Shown here: piece by piece, positions 35,980-43,731 of the stretch
How positions within the stretch are numbered: the stretch's first letter is position 1
How the letters are laid out: the number at the start of each line of letters is the position of its first letter
NCBI RefSeq assembly: GCF_039852015.1
Contig: NZ_CP156626.1
Coordinates: forward strand, 930,001-994,000
Source of the DNA: Robbsia sp. KACC 23696
Lineage (GTDB): Bacteria; Pseudomonadota; Gammaproteobacteria; Burkholderiales; Burkholderiaceae
Direction: 5' to 3'
DNA: 64,000 nt
Notes under the pieces: generated by a model
Seen by the model: only the letters and a program-made list of their open reading frames with translations
Databases searched by the model: none
Told to the model about the DNA's origin: nothing
Program-made: the position numbers and the translations under genes

Positions 35980-37050
35980 ATGAGCGGCGAACAAACCGAG
36001 CAACCCACACAGAAAAAGCTCAGAGATGCGCGAAAAAAGGGCGATGTTCCCAAGAGCAAGGACTTCACGCAGACGTTGCTGATCCTTTCCTTGTTCGGTT
36101 ATCTGATCGGTCGCGGTCATGCGATGTACGAATCGTTGACCGGTCTGATCCTGACGCCCCCTTCGTTGATGAATATGCCATTCGACTCGGCGGTGTCGGC
36201 CTTTGTCCGAATGGCGGCACGCGAAGTGGCACTGATCGTGGGGCCGTTCCTGGTGATCGTATTGGTCGTTGGCATCTTTGCGGAGACGATTCAGACCGGT
36301 TTGTTGCTGGCCTTCGAGAAGTTGAAGCCGAGTGGAAAAAAGCTGAATGCGATCGCCAATCTGAAGCAGATTTTCTCGAAGAAAAATTTCGTCGAGTTTT
36401 TGAAGTCCACGTTGAAGATCGTCTTTCTGACGGTGCTGGTCTGGAAGGTATTGATGGGCGCGTTGCCGCAATTGTTCACCTTGCCACGCGCCGGCCTGGA
36501 GGGGGTGTTCAGCGCGATCGGCGCGCTGATGTTGACGCTGTTGATCAATGTCGCGCTGGCCTATCTGGTCATTGGTCTGGCAGACCTCGCCTGGCAGCGT
36601 TTCCAGCATCGCAAGCAGTTGATGATGACGAAGGCCGACGTCAAACGGGAATACAAGGAAATGGAAGGCGACCCCCACGTCAAGAGCATGCGCCGCCGTC
36701 TGCAGCGCGAGATGGCCACGCAGGGTGCGGTCAAGCGCGCACGCAATGCCACGGTCATCGTGACCAATCCGACGCACGTCGCCATTGCGCTGTACTACGA
36801 GCAGGACGATCCGGATTCGCCGCTGCCGCTCGTCTTGGCGAAGGGGGAAGGGGCAGTGGCCGAAGCGATGATTCGTGAGGCGCGCGACGCTGGCGTACCG
36901 ATCGTGCAGAACATTCCCCTTGCGCGCGGCATGCTGGCCGGCGCCGAGGTCGACGAGTATATCCCCGAGGCCTTCCTCGAGCCGGTGGCCGAGGTATTGC
37001 GTTTCGTGCGCGAGATGCTGGCACAGGACGCAGACGGAGCGTTGCCATGA
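35980..37050 (+). CDS. sctU: Type III secretion substrate-switch protein
   Basis: A 356-residue FlhB/YscU protein. It opens SGEQTEQPTQKKLRDARKKGDVPKS, has four membrane helices, and carries the autocleavage motif NPTH with Asn263 (VIVTNPTHVAIALYYE). All catalytic features are present, so self-cleavage should occur and, with SctP, change export specificity. It overlaps the next gene by four bases. Confidence 0.97.
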   Translation: MSGEQTEQPTQKKLRDARKKGDVPKSKDFTQTLLILSLFGYLIGRGHAMYESLTGLILTPPSLMNMPFDSAVSAFVRMAAREVALIVGPFLVIVLVVGIFAETIQTGLLLAFEKLKPSGKKLNAIANLKQIFSKKNFVEFLKSTLKIVFLTVLVWKVLMGALPQLFTLPRAGLEGVFSAIGALMLTLLINVALAYLVIGLADLAWQRFQHRKQLMMTKADVKREYKEMEGDPHVKSMRRRLQREMATQGAVKRARNATVIVTNPTHVAIALYYEQDDPDSPLPLVLAKGEGAVAEAMIREARDAGVPIVQNIPLARGMLAGAEVDEYIPEAFLEPVAEVLRFVREMLAQDADGALP

Positions 37051-37604
37051 CGGAAAAAAGCGACGCCGCGATCGGGCTGATCGCGGAATATCGACGACGT
37101 CGCGGCTTGCCCGACGTGCCGCTACGCGATCGGACGGCGACGGTGCTAGTCTTCGACCGACGCTATCGCATCGAACTCTCGCCGTCGCGCCAAGGGGGCG
37201 TCTTGATACGCGGCCGCTTGATGATCTTGCCGTTCCCGGGGCCGCAACGGGATGCCGCGGTGCTGCGGCTCGGCCGGATCGCGCTGTGGTCCGCGAGCCG
37301 TTCGCCGCTGTCTTGTGCCGTCGATACCGCGGCGCGCGCTGCCTGGCTGGAATGGCACGTCGAGGCGCTGGCGGCGAATGCGGCAACGGGTGGTCTTGCA
37401 TTGACGACGCTTTCCGAGAGCCGATCCGGCGCGACGCCGGGGCGACCGGCCATCACCGACGCCGAAGTCGACGCGTTGGCGCACGCGCTGGGTCGCTTCG
37501 TCGATATGTTCGCCCGATGGCGTGACATCCTCGCCCGTCCGGAAAGCGTCGCGGCCGAACGGGTGGCACACGGCGCGTTTCCCTTTCTCTTGCCCAATGT
37601 CTAG
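37047..37604 (+). CDS. Small chaperone-like protein between sctU and sctC (BscW position)
   Basis: A 185-residue protein without signal peptide or membrane helix. The strand-rich middle (ATVLVFDRRYRIELSPSRQGGVLIRGRLMILPF) is followed by the helix DAAVLRLGRIALWSASRS. A late helical part (VDALAHALGRFVDMFARWRDIL) resembles a class I secretion chaperone fold. It overlaps sctU and precedes sctC, exactly where bscW lies in Bordetella. It lacks a lipobox, so it is not a YscW-like pilotin. Role unknown. Confidence 0.55.
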   Translation: MTEKSDAAIGLIAEYRRRRGLPDVPLRDRTATVLVFDRRYRIELSPSRQGGVLIRGRLMILPFPGPQRDAAVLRLGRIALWSASRSPLSCAVDTAARAAWLEWHVEALAANAATGGLALTTLSESRSGATPGRPAITDAEVDALAHALGRFVDMFARWRDILARPESVAAERVAHGAFPFLLPNV

Positions 37605-37682
37605 GCGTATGCACGGTTGCAATGCGCGGCCGCTACGCCATCACCGGCCCCGCGTCGGTCCTTTCTTTTTCTTAAGTTCGTC

Positions 37683-39680
37683 ATGCGCCTTATGAAGCTG
37701 TCTGTCCTGTCACCGGCCGTCGGCGTTCACGCCTTGGCGTCCGTCTCTCGTCTATGGAATGGTTTGCTCGCCCTGGCGGTGGCCGGCATGCTCCTTACCG
37801 CGCACGGCAGTCCGCACGCGGCGCCCCGGTGGGACGATGCCCCCTTCACGTATTACGCGAACAACGTGGCGGTGACAAAGGTCCTGCAGGACTTCGCGCG
37901 AAACTTCAGCCTGCGGCTGGACATCGATGGTGCGGTGTCGTCGCGCGCCGATTCCCGTCTGGGGGCGCGGGTCAACGGGCGCTTCAACAGCGCGAATCCC
38001 ACCGCGTTTCTGGATCAGTTGGGCAGCGTCTACGGTTTTTCCTGGTTCGGTTATGCCGGTGTGCTCTACATCAGCGGCGCCTCGGATGTAGTCACGCGCG
38101 TGGTCGACGCACGCGGCGGCAGCATCGGCGGGCTGCGCGACGCGCTGTACACGCTGGGGGTCCTGGATCCCCGTTTCGGCTGGGGCGAAATGGCGGAGCG
38201 GGGCGTGGCGCTGGTGTCCGGCCCGCGTCGCTACGTGGAACTGGTGGAGCATCTGGTCGCGCAACTGCCGAGCGCTGCCGGTGCGCAGGAAGTGCGCGTA
38301 TTCCGCCTCAAGCACGCGTCGGTGCTCGATCGGACGATTCAATATCGCGATCGGAGCATCGTCACGCCGGGTCTCGCCACGACATTGCGGGCGTTGATCC
38401 AGGGCGATGGCAGCGGTATCGGGGGGCGAGGCAACAACGAGGTGATGTCGGCGCTGAGCGCGCCGTTGCGGGGTAACCCGCCGACGTTTCAAGAAGGCGG
38501 GGCGGCCTCGTCTTATGCACCGGTCTACCAGGGCGGTGGCAGCCAGGCATTGACCGGCTTGCAAGGGGGGATGCCGCCGCTACCGCCGATGGGCCTGTCG
38601 TCGGCGGCCAACGTCGCGTCGGCGGCGGGACTCGGGCAGGCGCTGGCGACGGGCGGCTCGCGCGGGGGCGCATCGGCCGGCAACGGCGCGAGTGGTGCGA
38701 ACGGTACGAGCGGCGAGGCGGCGCTGCAGGCCAATTTGCCGCGTACGATTCAACCGTCGATCCGGGCCGATGCACGCCTGAATGCGATCATCGTGCAGGA
38801 TGTGCCGGACCGGATGCCGATCTACCAGAAACTGATCGACGAATTGGATGTGCCCACGGCGATCGTGCAGATCGAGGCGGAAATCATCGATGTCAGCAAG
38901 AGCCGCATCCAGGAGCTGGGAATCAACTGGAGCGCGCGTACCGGGAATGTCGGTATCGGCTTCGGCAGCACGACGGCCACCAGCGCGGTCACTGGAGCCG
39001 GCTTGTTGAACGCCGTTGCCGGCACCAGTGGTGTCCTGTCGCTGGTGGGCAATGCAGGGAGCGCGTTCGCGTCGCGGCTGAACCTGCTGGAAGCCGATGG
39101 CGATGCGAAAGTGCTGGCGAGTCCGTCGATCCTGACGCTCGATAACCTGGGCGCGGTGATGGACCTCTCCGACACCGTCTATATCCAGACCACGGGGCGC
39201 GATGTGGCGACGGTCACGCCGGTCACCGTCGGGACGACCTTGAACGTCACGCCGCGCTACGTCGCGCATCTACCCTTCGGCGAAATAGAATTGACGGTGG
39301 ACATCGAGGACGGAACCATTCTCGAGATCGGTCGAAATGGCTTGCCGCGTATCCGCAAGACGACGATCGGCACGCAGACCCGGCTGTCGATCAACGAGGC
39401 GCTCGTGATTGCCGGATACAACAGCAGCAATGAACGATTGGATCTGCAACGCACGCCTTGGTTGAGCAAGATCCCCTTGCTGGGCGTGCTGTTCCGCAGT
39501 CGTCAGACGAACGCGACGAATACCGAGCGCCTGTTCATCATCCGCCCGACGATGATCAGCATTCCTGACGGCCCCGCGTACCGCCCTTATGGATCGACGT
39601 CGCCGTCACCCGATGGGGAAGTGCCGACCGCGCCTTCGCCGATCGGCATCGCCGTGCCGTCCGCATCATCCGCGCAGTAG
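37683..39680 (+). CDS. sctC: Type III secretion secretin
   Basis: A 665-residue outer-membrane ring protein. A signal peptide (hydrophobic core LLALAVAGMLLTAHG) is followed by N0 and N1 domains (PFTYYANNVAVTKVLQDFARNF, VSGPRRYVELVEHLVAQL). A Gly/Ala/Asn-rich linker lies at about 330-360. The secretin core (LEADGDAKVLASPSILTLDN, VTPVTVGTTLNVTPRYV, WLSKIPLLGVLFRSRQTNATNTERLFIIRPTMI) closes it. The start at 37683 gives a normal signal; the frame begins 22 codons earlier. Last gene of the array. Confidence 0.95.
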   Translation: MRLMKLSVLSPAVGVHALASVSRLWNGLLALAVAGMLLTAHGSPHAAPRWDDAPFTYYANNVAVTKVLQDFARNFSLRLDIDGAVSSRADSRLGARVNGRFNSANPTAFLDQLGSVYGFSWFGYAGVLYISGASDVVTRVVDARGGSIGGLRDALYTLGVLDPRFGWGEMAERGVALVSGPRRYVELVEHLVAQLPSAAGAQEVRVFRLKHASVLDRTIQYRDRSIVTPGLATTLRALIQGDGSGIGGRGNNEVMSALSAPLRGNPPTFQEGGAASSYAPVYQGGGSQALTGLQGGMPPLPPMGLSSAANVASAAGLGQALATGGSRGGASAGNGASGANGTSGEAALQANLPRTIQPSIRADARLNAIIVQDVPDRMPIYQKLIDELDVPTAIVQIEAEIIDVSKSRIQELGINWSARTGNVGIGFGSTTATSAVTGAGLLNAVAGTSGVLSLVGNAGSAFASRLNLLEADGDAKVLASPSILTLDNLGAVMDLSDTVYIQTTGRDVATVTPVTVGTTLNVTPRYVAHLPFGEIELTVDIEDGTILEIGRNGLPRIRKTTIGTQTRLSINEALVIAGYNSSNERLDLQRTPWLSKIPLLGVLFRSRQTNATNTERLFIIRPTMISIPDGPAYRPYGSTSPSPDGEVPTAPSPIGIAVPSASSAQ

Positions 39681-39686
39681 TGGACG

Positions 39687-39722
39687 AAAAAAAGCCGATC
39701 TCGCGAACAGAAGAGACCGGCT
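39687..39722 (-). terminator. Intrinsic terminator of the sigma-factor gene
   Basis: On the minus strand AGCCGGTCTC pairs imperfectly with GAGATCGGCT around a short loop and is followed by seven T. It lies about 90 bases after the stop of the ECF sigma gene, in the gap after sctC. Confidence 0.75.
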
Positions 39723-39811
39723 CGAAGCGGCGCCGCGCGGCGGTGAGGCCGGCGGCGTAAGGCGTGTGACGTATAGCGTGCTCGATGGGTATCGCGCACC
39801 TAGCCGAAGCA

Positions 39812-40597
39812 TCAGGGAACGATGCCGCGTGCCGCTAATTTTTCGGACAGCGCCTTGCGGGCGCGGGACAAGCGACTTCGCACCGTGCCGATAGGAATGG
39901 TCAGCATCACGGCCGCTTCCTCGTACGACAGCGCCTCCACCCCCACCAGTATCAACAGTTCGCGCATATGTTCCGGTAACTCGGCGAGTGCCACATCCAT
40001 TTGCGCGAACAACTGCGTTTGCGCAAAACGTTGCTCGGGGTCATGGACGGTGCGTCCCGCGATATCGCTTTCCGGCATATCGTCCAGGATCGAGTCGTCG
40101 GTCATGTGGTGTCGGCGATGCGGCGCCCGTGACAGGTAGTTACGGACGAGATTCATCGCGATACCGTACAGCCAGGTCGACAGCTGCGAGTCGCCCCGAA
40201 AGGTGCGATACGCTTGGACCGCTTCGACAAACGTTTGCTGCGCAAGCTCTTCGGCGTCCGAGGCGTTGCCGATATGCTTCAGGATGAAACGGTATAAACG
40301 CGAGGAATGCTTGTCGATTAGCTCTCTGAACAGGGCGTTTTCGTCGACATAGCCCGTGAAAGGCATCGTATGCGCGACGGCCGCCGCCGCCAAGGGCTCG
40401 GTCTCCGTCCAAGCCGGCGTCGCGACGGGTAGCAAATGTGCCGCATCGATCTCGACGTGAAAGTCATCGTCGACGCTGCAGCCGGCTTCGGGGTCGGCCG
40501 AATCGATCAACAATGCTTCGGGCAGGAGAGGGGGAGGAACGGCAGGCATCGACGCGCTATAGTGGAATAGATCAGGACTACAAATTGTGTGATTCAT
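39812..40597 (-). CDS. btrS: ECF sigma factor (BtrS-like T3SS regulator)
   Basis: A 261-residue sigma-70 family protein. Region 2 spans about 88-158 (FRELIDKHSSRLYRFILKH, AEELAQQTFVEAVQAYRTF, STWLYGIAMNLVRNYL). Region 4 spans about 200-255 (ALAELPEHMRELLILV, LSYEEAAVMLTIPIGTVRS). An acidic 85-residue N-terminal extension precedes region 2 and is unusual for ECF factors. The start at 40597 is backed by GGGGAAACAAA; the upstream frame lacks one. Lying beside sctC and near a kinase and PP2C phosphatase, it is the counterpart of Bordetella BtrS and the likely reader of the GGAAC element found here. Confidence 0.85.
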   Translation of the reverse strand: MNHTICSPDLFHYSASMPAVPPPLLPEALLIDSADPEAGCSVDDDFHVEIDAAHLLPVATPAWTETEPLAAAAVAHTMPFTGYVDENALFRELIDKHSSRLYRFILKHIGNASDAEELAQQTFVEAVQAYRTFRGDSQLSTWLYGIAMNLVRNYLSRAPHRRHHMTDDSILDDMPESDIAGRTVHDPEQRFAQTQLFAQMDVALAELPEHMRELLILVGVEALSYEEAAVMLTIPIGTVRSRLSRARKALSEKLAARGIVP

Positions 40598-40721
40598 TTT
40601 GTTTCCCCGGAACCGGCGCTCGCCGGCACGCGCAACCGACGCGGCGGTAAGCGCAAGCATTGATAGGCAGTTTTTGTCATGGCGGCGTTGGCCACCCCCT
40701 TGGACAGGCAGGCCGATCCGT

Positions 40722-41138
40722 TTAGGCTTTGTCGTGTGCTTTGGGTGGTCGCCCGGCGAGTAGCGCATCCATGAATGCCACACCGTCGAGCGACGCCTTC
40801 GCACTTTCTGCCATACGGATCGCACGCTGTACCAAGGAGGCATGCAGCGGCACGCCCCCACGAGACGTCAATTTCAGTTCGCGCGCGGTATGTTCCGCGA
40901 TTTGCTTACCGAATGCATTACCCAGCGAGGAGACGAAATGTGCCGCCGTATCCTCACTCGACCGCAGCCATGCAATGCTTCGACCATCGGGCGTCGTGCC
41001 GAGTGCTATCACCCGGATGGTTGCACGGTCCCGTACCACCGCCACCGTCGCGCCGTCTTCGGCTTGACGGCGGAAATCGGCCAGTTGCAGGACGGGAACG
41101 ACAGCCGTCGTGTTTGTCGCATTGCGAAGATGCGCCAT
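40722..41138 (-). CDS. Unknown protein with proposed ECF promoter; candidate secreted regulator or effector
   Basis: A 138-residue protein I do not recognise. Residues 10-60 look like mixed strand/helix (VVPVLQLADFRRQAEDG, TIRVIALGTTPDGRSIAWL). The rest is helical (FVSSLGNAFGKQIAEHTARELKL, then LVQRAIRMAESAKASLDGVAF). No signal peptide. The start at 41138 has GAGGA eight bases ahead. It lies just upstream of the sigma gene on the same strand, with a close match to the shared promoter 35 bases before its ATG. In Bordetella a secreted anti-sigma protein (BtrA/BspR) works at this level; similarity was not established. Confidence 0.6.
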   Translation of the reverse strand: MAHLRNATNTTAVVPVLQLADFRRQAEDGATVAVVRDRATIRVIALGTTPDGRSIAWLRSSEDTAAHFVSSLGNAFGKQIAEHTARELKLTSRGGVPLHASLVQRAIRMAESAKASLDGVAFMDALLAGRPPKAHDKA

Positions 41139-41172
41139 TGCATCTGTCCTCATTTCGGTTATTCCCCGCTGG

Positions 41173-41197
41173 GTAACGGGTCGAGGCCGACTGTTCC
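41173..41197 (-). promoter_or_regulatory. Proposed ECF-sigma promoter of the gene at 40722-41138
   Basis: Minus strand: GGAACA (41197-41192), 13 bases, CGTTAC (41178-41173), 35 bases before the ATG. It could also read on into the sigma gene and give positive feedback. Confidence 0.55.
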
Positions 41198-41769
41198 CCT
41201 GGGAGGGTAATCCCAGGAAAAGAAGAGACGAGATGAAGAAGCGATCTGAGGTTATTAGAAACGAACTTTCTCAAAAAATCGATACCTAGATTTAAGTAGT
41301 TTTGAGATTATCTGGAAGTTTTTCCGTGATAGGGGCGTCCGTTTAAAAAATGTTCGCTTGGTGAAACGCATTTTCGTATTTATTTTTCCACTAAGTTGGC
41401 TAAATGGCCTGATCAATTGTGGTGTCATCTTGCCACGCAATCGCTTCCGTCGTGTTTGGGCGATGTTCTATGGATACACGTCCGGTGCGCGACGTGAAAT
41501 GTCATGAAGATATGGATGATTGACTGTATGAATCGATCGTTTGAAAGATCCGCGTGTTATTTTAAGATGTGAATATTAATGCCTGCTTTGGTATTTATTT
41601 CGATACTAGATTTCTTTCGCCATGCATTAACGAGCGCTTGCAATGAGTACTGTCGATCGCCGGCCGATTTGCCGAGGGATTTACGTCGGATTCATCTTGA
41701 TATACCGCGCAATGTGCGTAAGGAGCAGATCGTTTTGCTGCGATAAAGCGTCTGAAAGGGAGTGCCGCT
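41198..41769. other. AT-rich intergenic region
   Basis: About 570 bases without a gene. The composition is far more AT-rich than the surroundings, with A- and T-runs around 41270-41420 and 41530-41640. No copy of the GGAAC element was found here. It separates the sigma gene side from the kinase/phosphatase side of the switch and probably holds the control region for both. Such tracts commonly attract silencing proteins. Confidence 0.6.
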
Positions 41770-42135
41770 GTGCGTTATCGGAACGGGATTGACCATGGTC
41801 AGACAGCAGCATGCGATCCGCTAGGCGAATTGGGGCGTCTGTGCGGCATCGATGCCTTGTCGCTAGACGCACGCGGACACTGCAGTCTGTTGCTCGACGA
41901 TCTTCGAACGATCAATCTGCACTGGCCGCGCGGCCAGGTCTGGATGTGTTTGTCCGTCGAGCTTCCTTTGGGTCGAGACGCGCAGATCGACGTTGCCTTG
42001 CTGCGGGCGGCGGCCTTGGCATCGGCCGCGACGCCTGCGGCGGCCGATGCCACGCCAGACGCCGATGCGGCTCATGCCGATCCGTCGTGCGGCGGCACGA
42101 AAAGACGCAAGCGGTTCTCGCCGGCGCAGTACTGA
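41770..42135 (+). CDS. Short CesT-like chaperone protein
   Basis: A 121-residue protein with the N-terminal half of a class I T3SS chaperone: CDPLGELGRLCGIDALSLDARGH, then CSLLLDDLRTINLHW, VWMCLSVELPLG and a helix of Ala/Leu. The rest is a charged, low-complexity tail ending KRRKRF instead of the second helix-strand unit, so it looks truncated or rebuilt. The start is a GTG with AGGGAG upstream. Its last 64 bases overlap the end of the convergent kinase gene. The substrate is unknown. Confidence 0.5.
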   Translation: MRYRNGIDHGQTAACDPLGELGRLCGIDALSLDARGHCSLLLDDLRTINLHWPRGQVWMCLSVELPLGRDAQIDVALLRAAALASAATPAAADATPDADAAHADPSCGGTKRRKRFSPAQY

Positions 42136-42566
42136 TAATGCGCGGCATGCAGCAAGGTCCGCAGCAGCGTGATGCCCAATCCGCCCACCGGATCGTCCAG
42201 CGTCGCGCTTCGGCCGTGCCGCGTGTGCGCGGCCAGCGGATCGAAGCGCGCGCCGGTGTCGTGCAAAGCGATGCGAATGCCTTGCGCGCCGTGTTCCACC
42301 CATAAAGAAAAGCAGACCGAGGCGCGGCGCCGATGTTCGCGCCCTTGGCCATGCATGGCGATATTGTGAACCAGTTCGTCGACGATCAATGCCGCGTGGA
42401 ACCCGTCGCGTGAACCCGGTGACCTAAGGTCGAGCCAGACGTGCATCGCTTCGACACATCGCGCGGCGTTGTGGAGCGTGGCGGGTGCGCGCATATGGAA
42501 TACCGAGGCGCCCGGCTCGCGGGCGGCATCGAACGTCAATCGGAAGGGGTGGGACTGCACGCTCAT
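42072..42566 (-). CDS. btrW: RsbW-type serine kinase/anti-sigma factor (BtrW-like)
   Basis: A 164-residue GHKL-fold kinase. The N box is at residues 60-72 (LIVDELVHNIAMHG), the G1 box at 103-108 (DTGARF), and the G2 box at 128-135 (GGLGITLL). Such kinases phosphorylate the STAS antagonist on Ser and otherwise bind the sigma factor or another target. The ATG at 42566 overlaps the divergent gene's ATG. A later Met (codon 25) is possible but would trim the first strand. Confidence 0.88.
   Translation of the reverse strand: MSVQSHPFRLTFDAAREPGASVFHMRAPATLHNAARCVEAMHVWLDLRSPGSRDGFHAALIVDELVHNIAMHGQGREHRRRASVCFSLWVEHGAQGIRIALHDTGARFDPLAAHTRHGRSATLDDPVGGLGITLLRTLLHAAHYQYCAGENRLRLFVPPHDGSA
42398..42423 (+). 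promoter_or_regulatory. Weak match to the ECF element inside btrW
   Basis: GGAACC (42398-42403), then 14 bases and GGTGAC (42418-42423). The spacing is one base longer than in the other sites and the second half has a mismatch. It points toward the sensor-phosphatase operon starting at 42565. It may be chance within coding DNA. Confidence 0.25.
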
Positions 42567-43731
42567 GTCAATTCATCGTCGCATTCTGCGGATCGTTCGT
42601 TATCCCGGTTTTTCGGCTGCTAGAGCGATCAAGTCCGCTGCGCAGGCGACATTCGGGTGGTGCGAGGTGTTTGGATTACCGGCCTTGCTGGCCGTCCTCG
42701 CGGTGAGTGTCATGTCGGCCATGTTTCGTTCGCACGACCGGGCGGCCTTGGACGGGATGGCTAATGCGCGGGCACGGGTGACGCTCGCGGTCGCCGCCTC
42801 CCAACTGACGCGATTGGCCGCATGGGATGCGACATTTTTATCGGTCGAGCCCTTGCCCCGGACGCAAGCCGCAGGCGCCGCGGCAACGCGGGCGGGGCGA
42901 GCAGTCGTCGTTGCCGAACCGGAAGAGGGCAATTTTTCGCGCGTGACGGCGGCGCTGTCTCGCGCCTATCAGGACGAGACATCGCTGCACTGGATCGCCG
43001 TGGTGGATCTCGACGGCGTCATCCGCGCCGCCAGCGATAGGACGGCGGCAGGCACCGCGCTGCCGTCGGACGTGCGGCGCGTATTGCGCCGCCAATGGGC
43101 GGATTGTGTTCCGGGACGACCGCAGGGCACGTCGACCGGCGTTGCCTGTGGTGTCGACGTCGATGCTTCGCCAGGCAATGCGCCAACTGGCGTGCTCTCC
43201 GATCCGGGCGGGCGTCGGGGAATCGCGTCCGAGTGGTCGGTCGTCTCTGCGGGGGAGCGCGTGATCGGTACCGCGATTTACGATGCATTCGGTCAGGTCG
43301 TCGCGTTCGCCGTCATCGGTGTCGATGCGCGGTTCGTGCCGCGCCGACACGAAGTAGGCACGTTACCGGATGGTCAGGCCAGCGTGGACACGTCGCACCG
43401 GGAAGCGGCCGGTTCGGCGCGGGCCGTATCGGTCGCCGACACCTTCCGCGTGCGCTCGCAGTACCTCGTGGCAGCGGGCGTGCTGGCTGCGGTGCTGTCG
43501 GTGTTCGCGTATCGGCGTGCGCGTCGTCATCGGGTGCTCGCGCAAATCTGGCGTGCGCAATGGACGCGCGCCCATCAACGCCAACGCGTTCTGATGAAGG
43601 CTTTAGGCACGCTGACCGAGGCGCCGGTGCCCGCGCCCGCGGTCGACCAGACGGTCGAGGTCGGCAGGACGTCCCGCGCTGCGGCGTCACCGCCCCTGCC
43701 CGCGACGTCCGCCACGGGGCGGCCGACATGA
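42565..43731 (+). CDS. Unknown membrane sensor-like protein
   Basis: A 388-residue protein, not recognised by name. An N-terminal membrane helix at about 30-50 (VFGLPALLAVLAVSVMSAMF) precedes a ~250-residue periplasmic domain. This has Cache-like features (LHWIAVVDLDGVIRAAS, IGTAIYDAFGQVVAFAVIGVDARF). A second helix follows (YLVAAGVLAAVLSVFAY), then a ~65-residue cytoplasmic tail with no kinase, cyclase or HAMP domain. AAGGGGTGGG lies upstream. The stop overlaps the next start (ATGA), tying it to the SpoIIE phosphatase operon, so I infer a signal-input role. Confidence 0.6.
   Translation: MSIHRRILRIVRYPGFSAARAIKSAAQATFGWCEVFGLPALLAVLAVSVMSAMFRSHDRAALDGMANARARVTLAVAASQLTRLAAWDATFLSVEPLPRTQAAGAAATRAGRAVVVAEPEEGNFSRVTAALSRAYQDETSLHWIAVVDLDGVIRAASDRTAAGTALPSDVRRVLRRQWADCVPGRPQGTSTGVACGVDVDASPGNAPTGVLSDPGGRRGIASEWSVVSAGERVIGTAIYDAFGQVVAFAVIGVDARFVPRRHEVGTLPDGQASVDTSHREAAGSARAVSVADTFRVRSQYLVAAGVLAAVLSVFAYRRARRHRVLAQIWRAQWTRAHQRQRVLMKALGTLTEAPVPAPAVDQTVEVGRTSRAAASPPLPATSATGRPT

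Noticed and set aside
37047-37604. YscW-type pilotin lipoprotein for SctC
   Set aside because: The N-terminus is charged and lacks a hydrophobic signal and lipobox Cys.
40609-40614. GGAACC just upstream of the sigma-factor start
   Set aside because: It points away from the sigma gene, and the sequence 13 bases on (ACGCGC) does not match.
41770-42135. Reading this gene as a pseudogene fragment of a larger effector
   Set aside because: It has its own GTG start with a good ribosome site and a chaperone-like N-terminal fold; I kept it as a short chaperone-like gene with low confidence.
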